44,436 bases of DNA from DASVFB01 sp963815965 (GTDB lineage: Bacteria > Actinomycetota > Thermoleophilia > Gaiellales > Gaiellaceae): positions 1-44,436 of the forward strand of contig CAWFIT010000010.1 of assembly GCA_963815965.1 (NCBI GenBank). The letters are read 5' to 3'. Within the stretch, counting starts at the first letter, position 1. The number at the start of each line of letters is the position of its first letter. The position numbers were made by a program, and so were the translations under genes. Of this stretch, positions 25,846 through 34,065 are shown in pieces. The notes under the pieces were generated by a model. The model ran no database searches. It saw nothing but the letters and a program-made list of their open reading frames with translations, and was not told where the DNA came from.

Positions 25846-26187
25846 TCAGAGCACCCGGCCGCCGGGCGGGTCGAGCGGCAGGCGCGCGCGGGCCCAGGCC
25901 TTCATGCCGCCGTCGAGGTTCTCGACGCGGTAGCCGGCGTGTCGCAGCCCGCGGGCCGCGAGGCCGCTGCGGTGGCCGCTGCGGCAGACGGTGACGATCG
26001 TCTGATCACGGGGAAGCTCGCCCCGTCGAGAGGGGAGGTGCGCGAGCGGGATATGCAGCGCCCCGGGGATCCGCCCCGCTTTCCATTCGATCGTCTCGCG
26101 CACGTCGAGCACGACCACCTGGCCGCGCTCGAGCAGTGCCGCCGCGCGCGTCGGCTCAATCTGGTTCGGGCGCTTGAAGAGTCGCAC
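25846..26187 (-). CDS. Single-domain rhodanese (sulfurtransferase)
   Basis: 113 residues. VVVLDVRETIEWKAGRIPGA, HIPLAHL and the active-site loop VTVCRSGHRSG with the persulfide-forming Cys are all present, and LDGGMKAW closes the fold. The enzyme moves sulfane sulfur. It begins 11 bases after the MMPL gene and is the last gene of the ArsR2 operon. Confidence 0.9.
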   Translation of the reverse strand: MRLFKRPNQIEPTRAAALLERGQVVVLDVRETIEWKAGRIPGALHIPLAHLPSRRGELPRDQTIVTVCRSGHRSGLAARGLRHAGYRVENLDGGMKAWARARLPLDPPGGRVL

Positions 26188-26198
26188 TGGCCCCCTCC

Positions 26199-28415
26199 TT
26201 AGGGATTGGGCGTCGGCTCACGTGCCGGCACGAGCTCGACGCCGAGCCCCGCCGCTTCCTGGCCGTGGCCGAACCTGACGTCGGGCAGGATCCGGTCGAG
26301 CCAGCGCGGCAGCGCCCAGGCGTGGCGGCCGAAGACACGAAGCAGGGTCGGGATCAGGACCAAGCGGACGAGCATCGCGTCGAGGAAGACGGCGATGCCG
26401 AGGATGACGCCCATCTCCTTGGGTGGGAGTGGTCCGGAGAGGGCGAAGGTGAAGAAGACGGCGACCATGACGGCGGCGGCGGCGAAGATGACGCGGCCGG
26501 AGTGGGCGAGCGCGCCGATCGTCGCCTCGCGGGGATCGCCGGAGCGGTCGAAGTGTTCCTTGGCCGAGGAGAGCAGGAAGACGGTGTAGTCCATCGAGAT
26601 CGCGAAGATCATCGCGAAGAAGAAGACCGGCCCCCAGGCATCGAGGAAGCCCTGGGACTCGAAGCCGAGCAGCCCTGCGCCGTGGCCGTCTTGGAAGATC
26701 AGCCGCGCGACCCCGAAGGCAGCGCCGGTGGCGAGCAGGTTGGTGACGACGCCGAGCGCCGCGATCAGGGGCGCCTGCAGCGCGACCAGGAGGAGCAGGA
26801 AGCCGAGCGCGAGCACGACCCCGATCACGAGCGGCGTCCTGGCGGCGAGTGCACGCTCGAGGTCGTGGTTCTCGGCGGCGGCGCCGCCGACGAGCGCGCC
26901 GGCCGGCAACGCGGTGCGGAGGTCGTCGATCGTGCGCCCGGTCGCCGGGTTCGAGGGATCCGTCGTCGGAACGGCCTGGATCAGCGCGAGTCGGTTCCCG
27001 CCGGGCTGGGCGGGCGAGACGCGGGCGATGCGGGGATCGCGGCGGGCGACGGCCGACGCGGCGGCCGCGTCGCGCTGTGGAGCGACAATCTGGAGCGCGC
27101 CGGGGGCGCCCGCGCCGAAGGCCTGCTGTACCTGGGTGTAGCCGACCCTGGAGCCGTCATGGCTGGGGACGACCTTGATCGAGGGCATGCCGGTTTTGAG
27201 TCCGATGATCGGGAGCGCGAGCAGGACGAGGATTAGGGTTGCAGCGGGCCCGTAGAGGTGGGGGTGGCGCCAGAGCCGCTCGCCCCAGCGAGCGAAGCGT
27301 GCGGAGCGGTGCTCGCCCGAGTGCACCCACCTGAGCGGGAGCGCGTCCACCTTCGGGCCGAGTTTCGCGAGCACCGCCGGCAGCAGGGTCAGGGTCGCGG
27401 CGAGCACGAAGAGGACGCTGAGCATGATCCCGAGCGCCATCGAGCGGAAGGCGGGGCTGGGCACGAGCATCACCGCGGAGAGCGAGATCAAGACGGTCAG
27501 GCCGGAGAAGAGCACGGCCTTGCCGGCGGTGTCCATCGTCACCGCGACGGCGTCGCGTGCAGAGAGTTTGGAGCCGAAGAAGGCGCCGCGGAAGCGGTGG
27601 ACGATGAAGAGTGCGTAGTCGATCCCGAGTGCGAGCGCGAACATGAGCGCGAAGTTCATCGCCCAGATCGAGATCTCGAAGCCGTGCGTGAGCAGCGCGA
27701 GCAGGCCGGCGGAGGCGACGAGGCCGAGGATCGTCAGCAAGAGCGGCAGCCCGGCGGCGACGAGCGAGCCGAATGCGAGCACGAGGATCGCCATCGTCAC
27801 CGGCCAGGAGAGGAGCTCCGACTTCAGCATCGCGTTGCGGTTGGCGGTGTTGAAGTCGCTCCACATCCCGGAGGCACCGGTAAGCGAGACGCTGACCGCG
27901 GCGGTGCCGGTGGCCTTCAGCTTCGACTTGAGCGCGTCGGCGGCGGCGACCATCGCGGTCGGATCCCCGTTGGCGCCTGCCATCACGACCGCGGTGTGCC
28001 CGTCGGCCGAGATGCTCGAGCCCGCGCGCGGCGGCACGAGCGAGCGGACGTGGGAGTTCCCGCGCAGAACTCGCTCGACGCGAGCGACCGTCTGGCGGAA
28101 GCCGCCGTCGCGCGTGGTGAGCTGCTGCGAGTGGACGACGACCATCAACGCCGAACTGGAAAGGCCGCCGAAATTCCGCTGGATGAGCGCGCGTGCCTGG
28201 ACAGACTCGGAGCCGTTCGCCTGCCAGCCGGCCCCTGAGAGCGCGGTCTCGACCTTCGGCGCGAAGACACCGAGCGCCACGGCGAGGATCGCCCAGGCGA
28301 TCGCGACGGCGTGGACGTGATCGGCGGCCCAGCGGCCCAGCCTGCCGATCGGGCCGACCGCCTTCGGCTGCTCGGGCGCGGGTGCCGAGACGCGGATGGG
28401 TGTGTCGACCGTCAC
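26199..28415 (-). CDS. MMPL/RND-type membrane transporter
   Basis: 738 residues with the 12-helix, two-fold MMPL plan. There is one N-terminal TM, a large external domain, then five TMs including ALALGIDYALFIVHRFRGAF. A second TM-external domain-TM set follows with FAISMDYTVFLLSSAKEHF. The paired GIDYALF and SMDYTVF Asp-Tyr motifs on TM4 and TM10 are the proton-relay region of this family. It exports hydrophobic or toxic compounds or lipids. GTG at 28415 overlaps the ArsR2 stop by four bases (GTGA), so the genes are coupled. Confidence 0.92.
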   Translation of the reverse strand: MTVDTPIRVSAPAPEQPKAVGPIGRLGRWAADHVHAVAIAWAILAVALGVFAPKVETALSGAGWQANGSESVQARALIQRNFGGLSSSALMVVVHSQQLTTRDGGFRQTVARVERVLRGNSHVRSLVPPRAGSSISADGHTAVVMAGANGDPTAMVAAADALKSKLKATGTAAVSVSLTGASGMWSDFNTANRNAMLKSELLSWPVTMAILVLAFGSLVAAGLPLLLTILGLVASAGLLALLTHGFEISIWAMNFALMFALALGIDYALFIVHRFRGAFFGSKLSARDAVAVTMDTAGKAVLFSGLTVLISLSAVMLVPSPAFRSMALGIMLSVLFVLAATLTLLPAVLAKLGPKVDALPLRWVHSGEHRSARFARWGERLWRHPHLYGPAATLILVLLALPIIGLKTGMPSIKVVPSHDGSRVGYTQVQQAFGAGAPGALQIVAPQRDAAAASAVARRDPRIARVSPAQPGGNRLALIQAVPTTDPSNPATGRTIDDLRTALPAGALVGGAAAENHDLERALAARTPLVIGVVLALGFLLLLVALQAPLIAALGVVTNLLATGAAFGVARLIFQDGHGAGLLGFESQGFLDAWGPVFFFAMIFAISMDYTVFLLSSAKEHFDRSGDPREATIGALAHSGRVIFAAAAVMVAVFFTFALSGPLPPKEMGVILGIAVFLDAMLVRLVLIPTLLRVFGRHAWALPRWLDRILPDVRFGHGQEAAGLGVELVPAREPTPNP

Positions 28416-28753
28416 CGGCTCGCACCGCTGACGAGCTCGTTCAGGCTGCGCAGTTGCTGCTGGACGGAGCCGCAGACGTCTTCGCAGAGCGTGAGCACGC
28501 CCTCGTCGACGATCCGGTAGTGGACGTGGTTGCCCTCCTTGCGCCGTCCGAGGATGCCGGCGTCGGCCAAGACAGCCAGGTGCTTGGAGACGTTCTGCTG
28601 TGAGGCGCCGACCGCGTCGGCGAGCTCGCCGACGGTGGCCTCGCCGTCGCGAAGCCGGTCGAGCAGTCTGATCCGCATCGGCTCGGCGATCGCGCGAAAA
28701 CGGCGGGCGATCAGCTCGACCAGGTCATCGGGCAGCGGGTGGGGAAGCGTCAT
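28412..28753 (-). CDS. ArsR-family repressor 2 with C-terminal CxxxC
   Basis: 113 residues. The winged helix reads EPMRIRLLDRLRDGEATVGE, QQNVSKHLAVLADAGILGR and KEGNHVHYRIVDEGV; the C-terminal motif is TLCEDVCGS. It is a clear paralogue of the ArsR1 protein, with the same spacing of all elements. ATG at 28753 follows AAGGAGATGAGCT. It heads the coupled ArsR-MMPL-rhodanese operon and most likely represses it from the repeat at 28781-28800. Confidence 0.92.
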   Translation of the reverse strand: MTLPHPLPDDLVELIARRFRAIAEPMRIRLLDRLRDGEATVGELADAVGASQQNVSKHLAVLADAGILGRRKEGNHVHYRIVDEGVLTLCEDVCGSVQQQLRSLNELVSGASR

Positions 28754-28780
28754 AGCTCATCTCCTTGCGGAATAAACGAA

Positions 28781-28800
28781 ATAGTTGTATAGTTGTATAG
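28781..28800. promoter_or_regulatory. Direct repeats upstream of ArsR gene 2, probable operator/promoter
   Basis: ATAGTTGT occurs twice in tandem and is followed by ATAG. It is an AT-rich island in very GC-rich DNA, 28 bases upstream of the ATG, and shares TAGTTG with the site ahead of ArsR1. Confidence 0.5.
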
Positions 28801-28913
28801 CACAGAGAGGCACACCACGGCAAGGAGGCCGAGATGTCCAGATCGAGGTGCGATTCACACTCCGCGACGCCCCCTACGACGTCACCGTGCTCCTGTAGCC
28901 CGACGACCGCAGG

Positions 28914-29320
28914 ATGGCGTACCAACCGCTCTCGATCGAAGCGGCACGGAACGACGGCGGGACGCTCTCGGTAAGCGACGTCGAGAAGAAGTTGAGGCTC
29001 GGTAGGCTCGCAAAGGTCGCGAAGGCGCTCGTTCCGTATGTGGCGGCGTCGCTGTTCGGTCCTACCGGCGGCAAGCCTCCGGAGATCGACATCGACGAGC
29101 TGACCTCGCCGCCCTACGACCGCCCCGGCCGGACCAGCACCGCAGCCTGCGCGACGAATACGAATCGTTCGTGCGGAGCTACCAGCTCTGCCAACTCGAA
29201 CACGAACGCGATCCCGGCGTCACGCCGGCTCAGGAACTCGCGCGACGTGAAGGGAAGACGACGGGAGCCGTCTACGCGAAGCTCTGGCGCGTTCGACACG
29301 TCTACGGAATCGACGTCTAG
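28914..29320 (+). pseudogene. Frameshifted hypothetical gene
   Basis: The first frame reads MAYQPLSIEAARNDGG, a basic helix and KALVPYVAASLFGPTGGKPP up to about 29120. A second frame from about 29125 to the stop at 29320 reads RSLRDEYESFVRSYQLCQLE, then GVTPAQELARREGKTTGAVY and ends VRHVYGIDV. Both halves look like real coding sequence and would join with one indel near 29110-29150. The second half is helical and ends like a helix-turn-helix. I recognise no family. Two adjacent genes are the alternative. Confidence 0.45.
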
Positions 29321-29516
29321 CCCTCGCCGCTCGGCGCGCCCCACGGCGGCTCGAGCGGCGGGCGCGACTCGCCCTGAAGCGACGACCCCGGGCCACGAAC
29401 TCAACGGCCCCCGGCACGACGTTCGTCGTCGTGCCCATCGGCGGTGCCGCGCTCTTGCTGCTGCGCGGATAGCAACATCACGCTAAGGCGGCGCGTGAGG
29501 GTCCTTTCCCGAAGCT

Positions 29517-29690
29517 TCATCGCTTCTCGCAGGCGATGCCGTCCTTGTCGCGATCCAGACCTCGGTTGTACCGATGGGCACGGGCGATTGGATGGATCGT
29601 TTCCCGTGTTCCCGTTGGGTCCACACCGACAACGACCCCGAAGCCGGCTCGGAAGCAACCCGCGCCCGCGTCTCCCTGCGGGCGCGCCCC
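29517..29690 (-). pseudogene. Excalibur calcium-binding domain remnant
   Basis: A minus-strand frame ends ARAHRYNRGLDRDKDGIACE followed by KR and stop. LDRDxDGIACE is the hallmark of the excalibur extracellular calcium-binding domain. Upstream the frame stays open only to about 29710, with no start, signal peptide or partner domain. It is a C-terminal remnant or a very short, unrecognised gene. Confidence 0.5.
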
Positions 29691-29744
29691 TAGGGATGGA
29701 ATGCGACCTTGTCAGCGGTCCCGGCGAGGAGCACACTTTGGACT

Positions 29745-30867
29745 ATGCGGCTCCGGCTGGGCTCGTGCGCCTTCCTCATTGCCGGCGCTCTGATTGCGCT
29801 CTGCTGCGTGTCGCCCGCTTCCGCGCACGTCCTTACGCCGGGCACGTCCGCGAAGGCGACGCCGGTCCTCCAGCGCATTGTCAAGCTTCTCGTTCGGGAG
29901 GGTGCTCCGGGCGCGCTTGCGGAAGTACGAACGCGGACGCGCGTCCGCCGGCAGCCGCCGGGGTCTCGCAGCGACAACCACGCGTCGTGCTGCGGGCGAG
30001 GGATCGGTTCCGTGTCGCCAGCATCACGAAGTCCTTCGTGGCGACGGTCGTCCTCGAGCTCGCGGCGGAGGGCAAGCTCAGTCTCGACGACACCATCGAG
30101 CATTGGCTACCTAGGATCGTGCCGAACGGCGCGGCGATCACGCTGCGCGAGCTTCTCAACCACACGAGTGGTCTCTTCAACTACTCGGAGGGTGCAGAGT
30201 GGGTGCCGACGTACTCGCCGACCCGCAGCGGATCTGGGTCCCGAAAGAGCTGATCGCCCTCTCCGCCGCGCATACGCCGTACTTCACGGCCGGGACGGGC
30301 TGGCATTACGCCAACACGAACTACGTTTTGCTCGGCCTTGTCATCGAGGCGGCGACCGGTCGGAGCGTCGGCGACGAGCTACGAGACCGGATCTTCCAGC
30401 CGCTCGGTCTCGGAGAAACGTCGTTTCCGACCGGAGTCGACGCCAGCGGTCTCGTACACGCGTACGTCGGCGACGCGACCCTTCCGGGCGTAAACGGACT
30501 GTGGGACATTACGCCCGTCCTCAATCCGTCGTGGTTGTGGGCAGCCGGCGCGATCGTCTCGAACGCCGACGACATGACGACGTTCTACGCGCGGCTGCTA
30601 TCGGGACGCGTCCTCCGCGCCGATCTGGTGACAGCGATGCGAACCGTCACGCCGCCCGCAATGAATTATGGCCTCGGGCTGATGCGGTTCGACACGCCCT
30701 GCGGGCGTGCATTCGGCCATGAAGGCGATTTCAATGGCTATCGCAGCGTCGCCGTCGCACGCCCGAACGGAAGCCGGGTCGCCGTCGTGATGGTCAACGT
30801 CGACACGACAAACCTCTCTTGGGACCAGCTGGATGGTTCGGCCGAAAGGGCCGCTTGCAGCGGCTGA
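29745..30867 (+). pseudogene. Serine hydrolase / D,D-peptidase (beta-lactamase class C fold), interrupted by two frameshifts
   Basis: Three consecutive frames make one protein. Frame one (29745 to about 29940) is a signal peptide, FLIAGALIALCCVSPASA, and the start of the fold. Frame two (to about 30220) has the catalytic SxxK in VASITKSF and LRELLNHTSGLF. Frame three has the YxN motif in WHYANTNYVLLG, GLGETSFP and the HxG motif in HEGDFNGY. All catalytic motifs survive, so the gene was intact recently or the two breaks are sequencing errors. The intact product would be an exported penicillin-binding-type enzyme like the Streptomyces R61 D,D-peptidase. Confidence 0.8.
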
Positions 30868-30868
30868 G

Positions 30869-30884
30869 CTCAGTAGTTACTGAG
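30869..30884. repeat. Palindrome CTCAGTAGTTACTGAG, copy 1
   Basis: A perfect 7-bp inverted repeat around GT, directly after the serine hydrolase stop and 33 bases before the SRPBCC start. A near copy lies at 31381-31395. Confidence 0.45.
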
Positions 30885-30916
30885 GTGCGAGCCCAAGTTC
30901 GAATAGTGTCTGGCAC

Positions 30917-31356
30917 GTGAAGCGAGTCGAAGCCGCTCACCGGTACGACGTTCCCGTCGAGCGCGGCTTCGCCTTCATCACAGACACGGCGAACTGGTCG
31001 AAGTTCTGGCCAGGTTATGTGCGTCTCGGGGACGGCTCGAGCTGGGCGGCGGTCGGTGACACGCCCGCCTGACGACTCGTTTGCTGGGGCGCGAACGCGA
31101 GCTGACGATGACGATCACGGCGTTCGAGCCGAACCGGCGCGTGACCTACACCAGCAAGCAGCCGGGTCTGCCTGAGGCTTCACACGAGCGCCACTTCGAG
31201 CCCGACGGCGAGGGATTCGTGTACCGACTCGTCGTCGAGTACGAGCCGCGCGGCGGCGGGGTCGCCCTCTTTGACCGGTTACTGCTCGAGCGGGGAATCC
31301 GGCGCGCGTTCGAGAGCACGTTTGCGGCGCTGGAGCCAGAGTTCGTCCAGATCTGA
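30917..31356 (+). pseudogene. SRPBCC-fold protein with one frameshift
   Basis: From GTG at 30917: VKRVEAAHRYDVPVERGFAF, then DTANWSKFWPGYVRL to an early stop near 31074. The second frame continues LGRERELTMTITAFEPNRRV, VTYTSKQPGLPEA, HFEPDGEGFVYRLVVEYEPR to 31356. Together they form a complete polyketide-cyclase/START-like hydrophobic-pocket protein of about 146 residues. A single indel near 31070 separates them. Ligand unknown. Confidence 0.7.
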
Positions 31357-31380
31357 TCCCTATCCCGGGGATAAAGACGG

Positions 31381-31395
31381 CTCAGTAGTTACTGG
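31381..31395. repeat. Palindromic repeat, copy 2
   Basis: CTCAGTAGTTACTGG, identical to copy 1 over 14 bases. It lies 25 bases after the SRPBCC stop and upstream of the methyltransferase gene. Confidence 0.45.
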
Positions 31396-31492
31396 ACGAA
31401 GACCCTTACGAGCGGCGGGCGAGCCCCTGCGGCTCTGTTGGGACGTTCGAGAGCGCTTGCGGTAGGCGGCGGCGCGGGCGGAGACTGTCGGT

Positions 31493-32323
31493 GTGGCCGG
31501 ACGCGATCCTGAGCCCGCCCCGTACGTGTTCGGCCACTCGGAGGTCGAGCTGCGGCGCTTGGCCTTTCAGGCCTCATTGCTCAACCCGGTGACCCGGCGA
31601 CTCCTCGTCGACGCCGGCGTGACAAGCGGGATGCGCGTCCTCGACGTCGGGACGGGTGTCGGCGATGTGGCGTTCCTCGTCGCGGAGCTCGTCGGCGATA
31701 CGGGCTCCGTCGTCGGCGTCGACCGGGCACCGGCGGCGGTTGCGGTCGCGCGCCAGCGGGCGGAGCAGGCATCGCTCGCGAACGTCTCGTTCGTGGAGGG
31801 CGATCCCACGGAGCTCACCTTTACAGACCAATTCGATGCCGTCGTCGGTCGGCTCGTGCTTCTGTTCCAGCCGGAGCCTTCCGCGATGCTTCGGCGACTT
31901 TGCTCCCATTTACGTCCCGGCGGCACGGTCGCGTTCCACGAGTGCGATTGGACTGGCTACCGCTCCTATCCGCCCGTCGCTCTCTGGGATCGCTGCTGCA
32001 GTCTCGTCGTTCAGGCGCTCGAGGCCGGCGGCGCGGATACCAATTTCGGAAGCAAGCTGCCCTCGACATTCGCCGCGGCCGGCCTCCCTGCAACCTCGAT
32101 GCAGATGAGCGCGATCATCGGCGTCGGCGCGAATTGCGGCGACGCCGTGCAGCGACTCGCGGGCGCCGTGGAAACGCTGCTGCCCGCGATCGAGGAACGC
32201 GGCCTCGAAGAGCCGGATGAGATCGAGGCTGACACGCTCGCGCAGTGCTTGATCGATGACGTGACCGCCAGCGCGAGCTTCGCCGTCGCCTCCTCCGATC
32301 TCACCGCCTGGTCGCGAACGTAG
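31493..32323 (+). CDS. SAM-dependent methyltransferase (class I)
   Basis: 276 residues from GTG at 31493. Motif I is MRVLDVGTGVGDVAFLVAEL. An acidic residue follows in VVGVDRAPAAVAVARQRAE, then FVEGDPTELTF, FDAVVGRLVLLFQPEP and LRPGGTVAFHECDW (motifs II-III). It methylates a small molecule or lipid; the substrate is not visible. This is one of the few intact genes in a stretch of broken ones. Confidence 0.88.
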   Translation: MAGRDPEPAPYVFGHSEVELRRLAFQASLLNPVTRRLLVDAGVTSGMRVLDVGTGVGDVAFLVAELVGDTGSVVGVDRAPAAVAVARQRAEQASLANVSFVEGDPTELTFTDQFDAVVGRLVLLFQPEPSAMLRRLCSHLRPGGTVAFHECDWTGYRSYPPVALWDRCCSLVVQALEAGGADTNFGSKLPSTFAAAGLPATSMQMSAIIGVGANCGDAVQRLAGAVETLLPAIEERGLEEPDEIEADTLAQCLIDDVTASASFAVASSDLTAWSRT

Positions 32324-32410
32324 CTCAGTCGTCCACTCCTCGGCCGAAGCTGGCCGACACTTCATCCCAACGCGAAGCCGAGGTGGGATCCAGCTAGTCA
32401 GGTATTACCG

Positions 32411-32570
32411 CTACTCAGTAGTGACCGGGCCGACTCCGGGAAGGGCTTCGAGCTGCTCGATCGTCGCGCTGTTCAGATGGACGGGGCCGGAGGGCGCGCC
32501 GTCTCCCGGGGTCGGCGCGACAGCGGCGACCGATCCGCGCGCCGGCACCAAGGCGTCGCCTAAACGACTA
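32411..32570 (-). pseudogene. ComEA-type helix-hairpin-helix fragment
   Basis: The minus strand reads LGDALVPARGSVAAVAPTPG, a short linker, then VHLNSATIEQLEALPGVGPV and a stop at 32411. LNxATxEQLxxLPGxGP is the first hairpin of the ComEA DNA-binding domain, and the linker and preceding part match the region after the SLBB domain. The second hairpin, the SLBB domain and the membrane anchor are missing. It is a short internal fragment ending in a new stop. No other competence gene is present. Confidence 0.6.
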
Positions 32571-32612
32571 GATCGTCGAGCGTGGTTGCGTATTCGCTCG
32601 TTTCCGCAACGA
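32571..32612. other. Short spacer without features
   Basis: Nothing recognisable between the ComEA fragment and the small phage-like gene. The stretch 32324-32410, on the other side of the fragment, is likewise empty. Confidence 0.3.
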
Positions 32613-32939
32613 CTAGCCGACTAGCTCAAGCCCTAGTGACGCTGCCACCTCTGGGTTCTCAGCTATCAGCCTACGCTTGAGAGCGTCGCGCTCCTCGCGG
32701 CTCATGGCTGCTATGTCGAGCGGATCATCGGGCACGGTGACGTTCTCGACCGTTTCCTTTGGCCGACCATGAACCCGCGAGATCCAGGCATCCGCCGCTC
32801 GGTAAGCCCGGTTCGGGTCATCGGACCTGATCCCGGCTAAGTAGGCAGCGACAACTTCGTCGGCGTGCTCCTCGAGTTTGCGCGCCAGCTTGTCGCGGAG
32901 CGTCTCGCGCCGGGCCTGCGCAGGGGGTTTGGGTCCCAC
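32613..32939 (-). CDS. Small phage-like protein, paralogue A (terminase-small-subunit-like tail)
   Basis: 108 residues from a GTG at 32939. The N-terminal part is basic and helical (ARRETLRDKLARKLEEHADE), followed by RAADAWISRVHGRPKETVEN and the C-terminal DIAAMSREERDALKRRLIAE. The combination of a 'WxxRVxGRPxE' segment with a short helical tail is seen in small terminase or packaging-type proteins of actinophages. That assignment is tentative. Its C-terminal 30 residues match the product at 33793-34020, and a repeated block lies across its 5' end. Confidence 0.6.
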   Translation of the reverse strand: MGPKPPAQARRETLRDKLARKLEEHADEVVAAYLAGIRSDDPNRAYRAADAWISRVHGRPKETVENVTVPDDPLDIAAMSREERDALKRRLIAENPEVAASLGLELVG

Positions 32940-32991
32940 ACACGCGCAAGGTCATTACGGGGGTACGGGGGATGCCGCCATAGGGAGACCC
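32928..32991 (-). repeat. Upstream block, copy A
   Basis: A GC-rich block. On the plus strand GGGTCCC is followed after about 20 bases by GGGGGTACGGG and then TGCCGCC. It lies at the 5' end of the first small minus-strand gene; copies B and C precede the next two. Confidence 0.5.
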
Positions 32992-33013
32992 GACAGGTCG
33001 GGCGGCCACCGTG

Positions 33014-33652
33014 CTACCGGTTAAGTGCAGCGAAAGCATCCGTGAGGGTCGCGCCGGAGTCCAGGGCTGGAAGCGTCTGTGCGGCGGCGACGAGGTCGGG
33101 CCTGAAGCTCCGATAGAAACTTGCCACGCCTCCGTCCGGGCTGCGCCAGAGGCAGTGCGCCAGATGCAGTAGCTCAGCCAGACGGCCGGGCGCGCCAGGA
33201 AGTGGCCCCTCGACGTTCAGAGGGTGGGCTGCATGATCCCTACTCGGGACGAGCTTTCCAACGGCGCCAGCTTGTGGATCTGGCGCCGCGTAGCGCAGGC
33301 TGCCGATACGCACCGAGATCGCCGCTGACAGGCAGAGATGACATGGCTCCAGGGTGGTGTAGAGGGTGAAGCCCTCGTAGGTTCGCTCTGATGTCAGCGC
33401 AACAAGAGCGTTCAGTTCGGCATGGGCTAACCGCGAGCCACCCAAGTGTCCGTCGCGAGGGTCGTCAAAGGTGCGGTTCCGCGCGCGGCTGACGACTTCG
33501 CTTGTCTCGTCCACGACAACAGCTCCAACGGGGATCGTCCCAGCTAAGTACCCCTCCCACATCAGGGAGAACACCTCGGGCCAGGGGGCCACAAGTTCAT
33601 CCCACTCGGCGACGATGCGCCCGATCGTAGCGAGCGTTTGCCGTCCTCTCAC
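33014..33652 (-). CDS. Cytidine/deoxycytidylate deaminase-family zinc enzyme
   Basis: 212 residues. The zinc site is complete: RLAHAELNALVAL (His and catalytic Glu) and LEPCHLCLSAAI (two Cys). GTIPVGAVVVDE is the typical first strand. The C-terminal 90 residues extend beyond the core and I cannot assign them. Such enzymes deaminate cytosine, guanine or adenine in free nucleotides or tRNA. The start, a GTG at 33652, is the best of several. It is flanked by the two paralogous small genes, which suggests a small phage-derived unit. Confidence 0.8.
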   Translation of the reverse strand: MRGRQTLATIGRIVAEWDELVAPWPEVFSLMWEGYLAGTIPVGAVVVDETSEVVSRARNRTFDDPRDGHLGGSRLAHAELNALVALTSERTYEGFTLYTTLEPCHLCLSAAISVRIGSLRYAAPDPQAGAVGKLVPSRDHAAHPLNVEGPLPGAPGRLAELLHLAHCLWRSPDGGVASFYRSFRPDLVAAAQTLPALDSGATLTDAFAALNR

Positions 33653-33668
33653 TCGAACGCCGGCGGAT

Positions 33669-33720
33669 CGGGTCCCCGCGGTCCGAGCCTCTTCGCGAGG
33701 GTACGGGCTTGCCGCCTTAG
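33669..33720 (-). repeat. Upstream block, copy B
   Basis: Contains GGGTCCCC, about 20 bases, GAGGGTACGGG and TTGCCGCC, matching copies A and C. It lies 16 bases upstream of the deaminase start. Confidence 0.5.
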
Positions 33721-33792
33721 GACACCCCCTCCCCGCCGGGCGTGGCCGCGGTCAGCACGGTTGCGGATACGTCCGTTTTCGCAACTGCGCAG

Positions 33793-34020
33793 CTAGGTAG
33801 CCAAGCCAAGCGCACGCGCCGCGTCTGGGTGCTCGGCTATCAGCCTGCGCTTCAACGCTTCGCGCTCGTCCCTTGTCATGCTGGCTACGTCGAGCGCACC
33901 TCCATCGGTAGGTCGCTCAGCCTCCGCCTGTTGCAGCTGGCGCCCGTAGACGAGCTGAACGTAAGCGATCCCGGCCCGGGCCCGCTCGGCTGGCTTGCCT
34001 TCCCTGATCCCGGCCCGCAA
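33793..34020 (-). CDS. Small phage-like protein, paralogue B (5' end uncertain)
   Basis: 75 residues if TTG at 34020 is used. The tail DVASMTRDEREALKRRLIAE HPDAARALGL matches DIAAMSREERDALKRRLIAE of the protein at 32613. The same frame stays open far upstream and reads DEDWPDVLAALRAGIREGKP across the TTG, so the true protein may be longer, but I see no ATG or GTG there. It could be a 5'-truncated copy. It has no known function. Confidence 0.5.
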   Translation of the reverse strand: MRAGIREGKPAERARAGIAYVQLVYGRQLQQAEAERPTDGGALDVASMTRDEREALKRRLIAEHPDAARALGLAT

Positions 34021-34065
34021 GGCGGCTAGAACGTCCGGCCAGTCCTCGTCGAGCGACGCCGGATT

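Noticed and set aside
32414..32428. Third copy of the CTCAGTA palindrome
   Set aside because: Only the left half matches, and the bases are accounted for by codons of the ComEA fragment and its stop.
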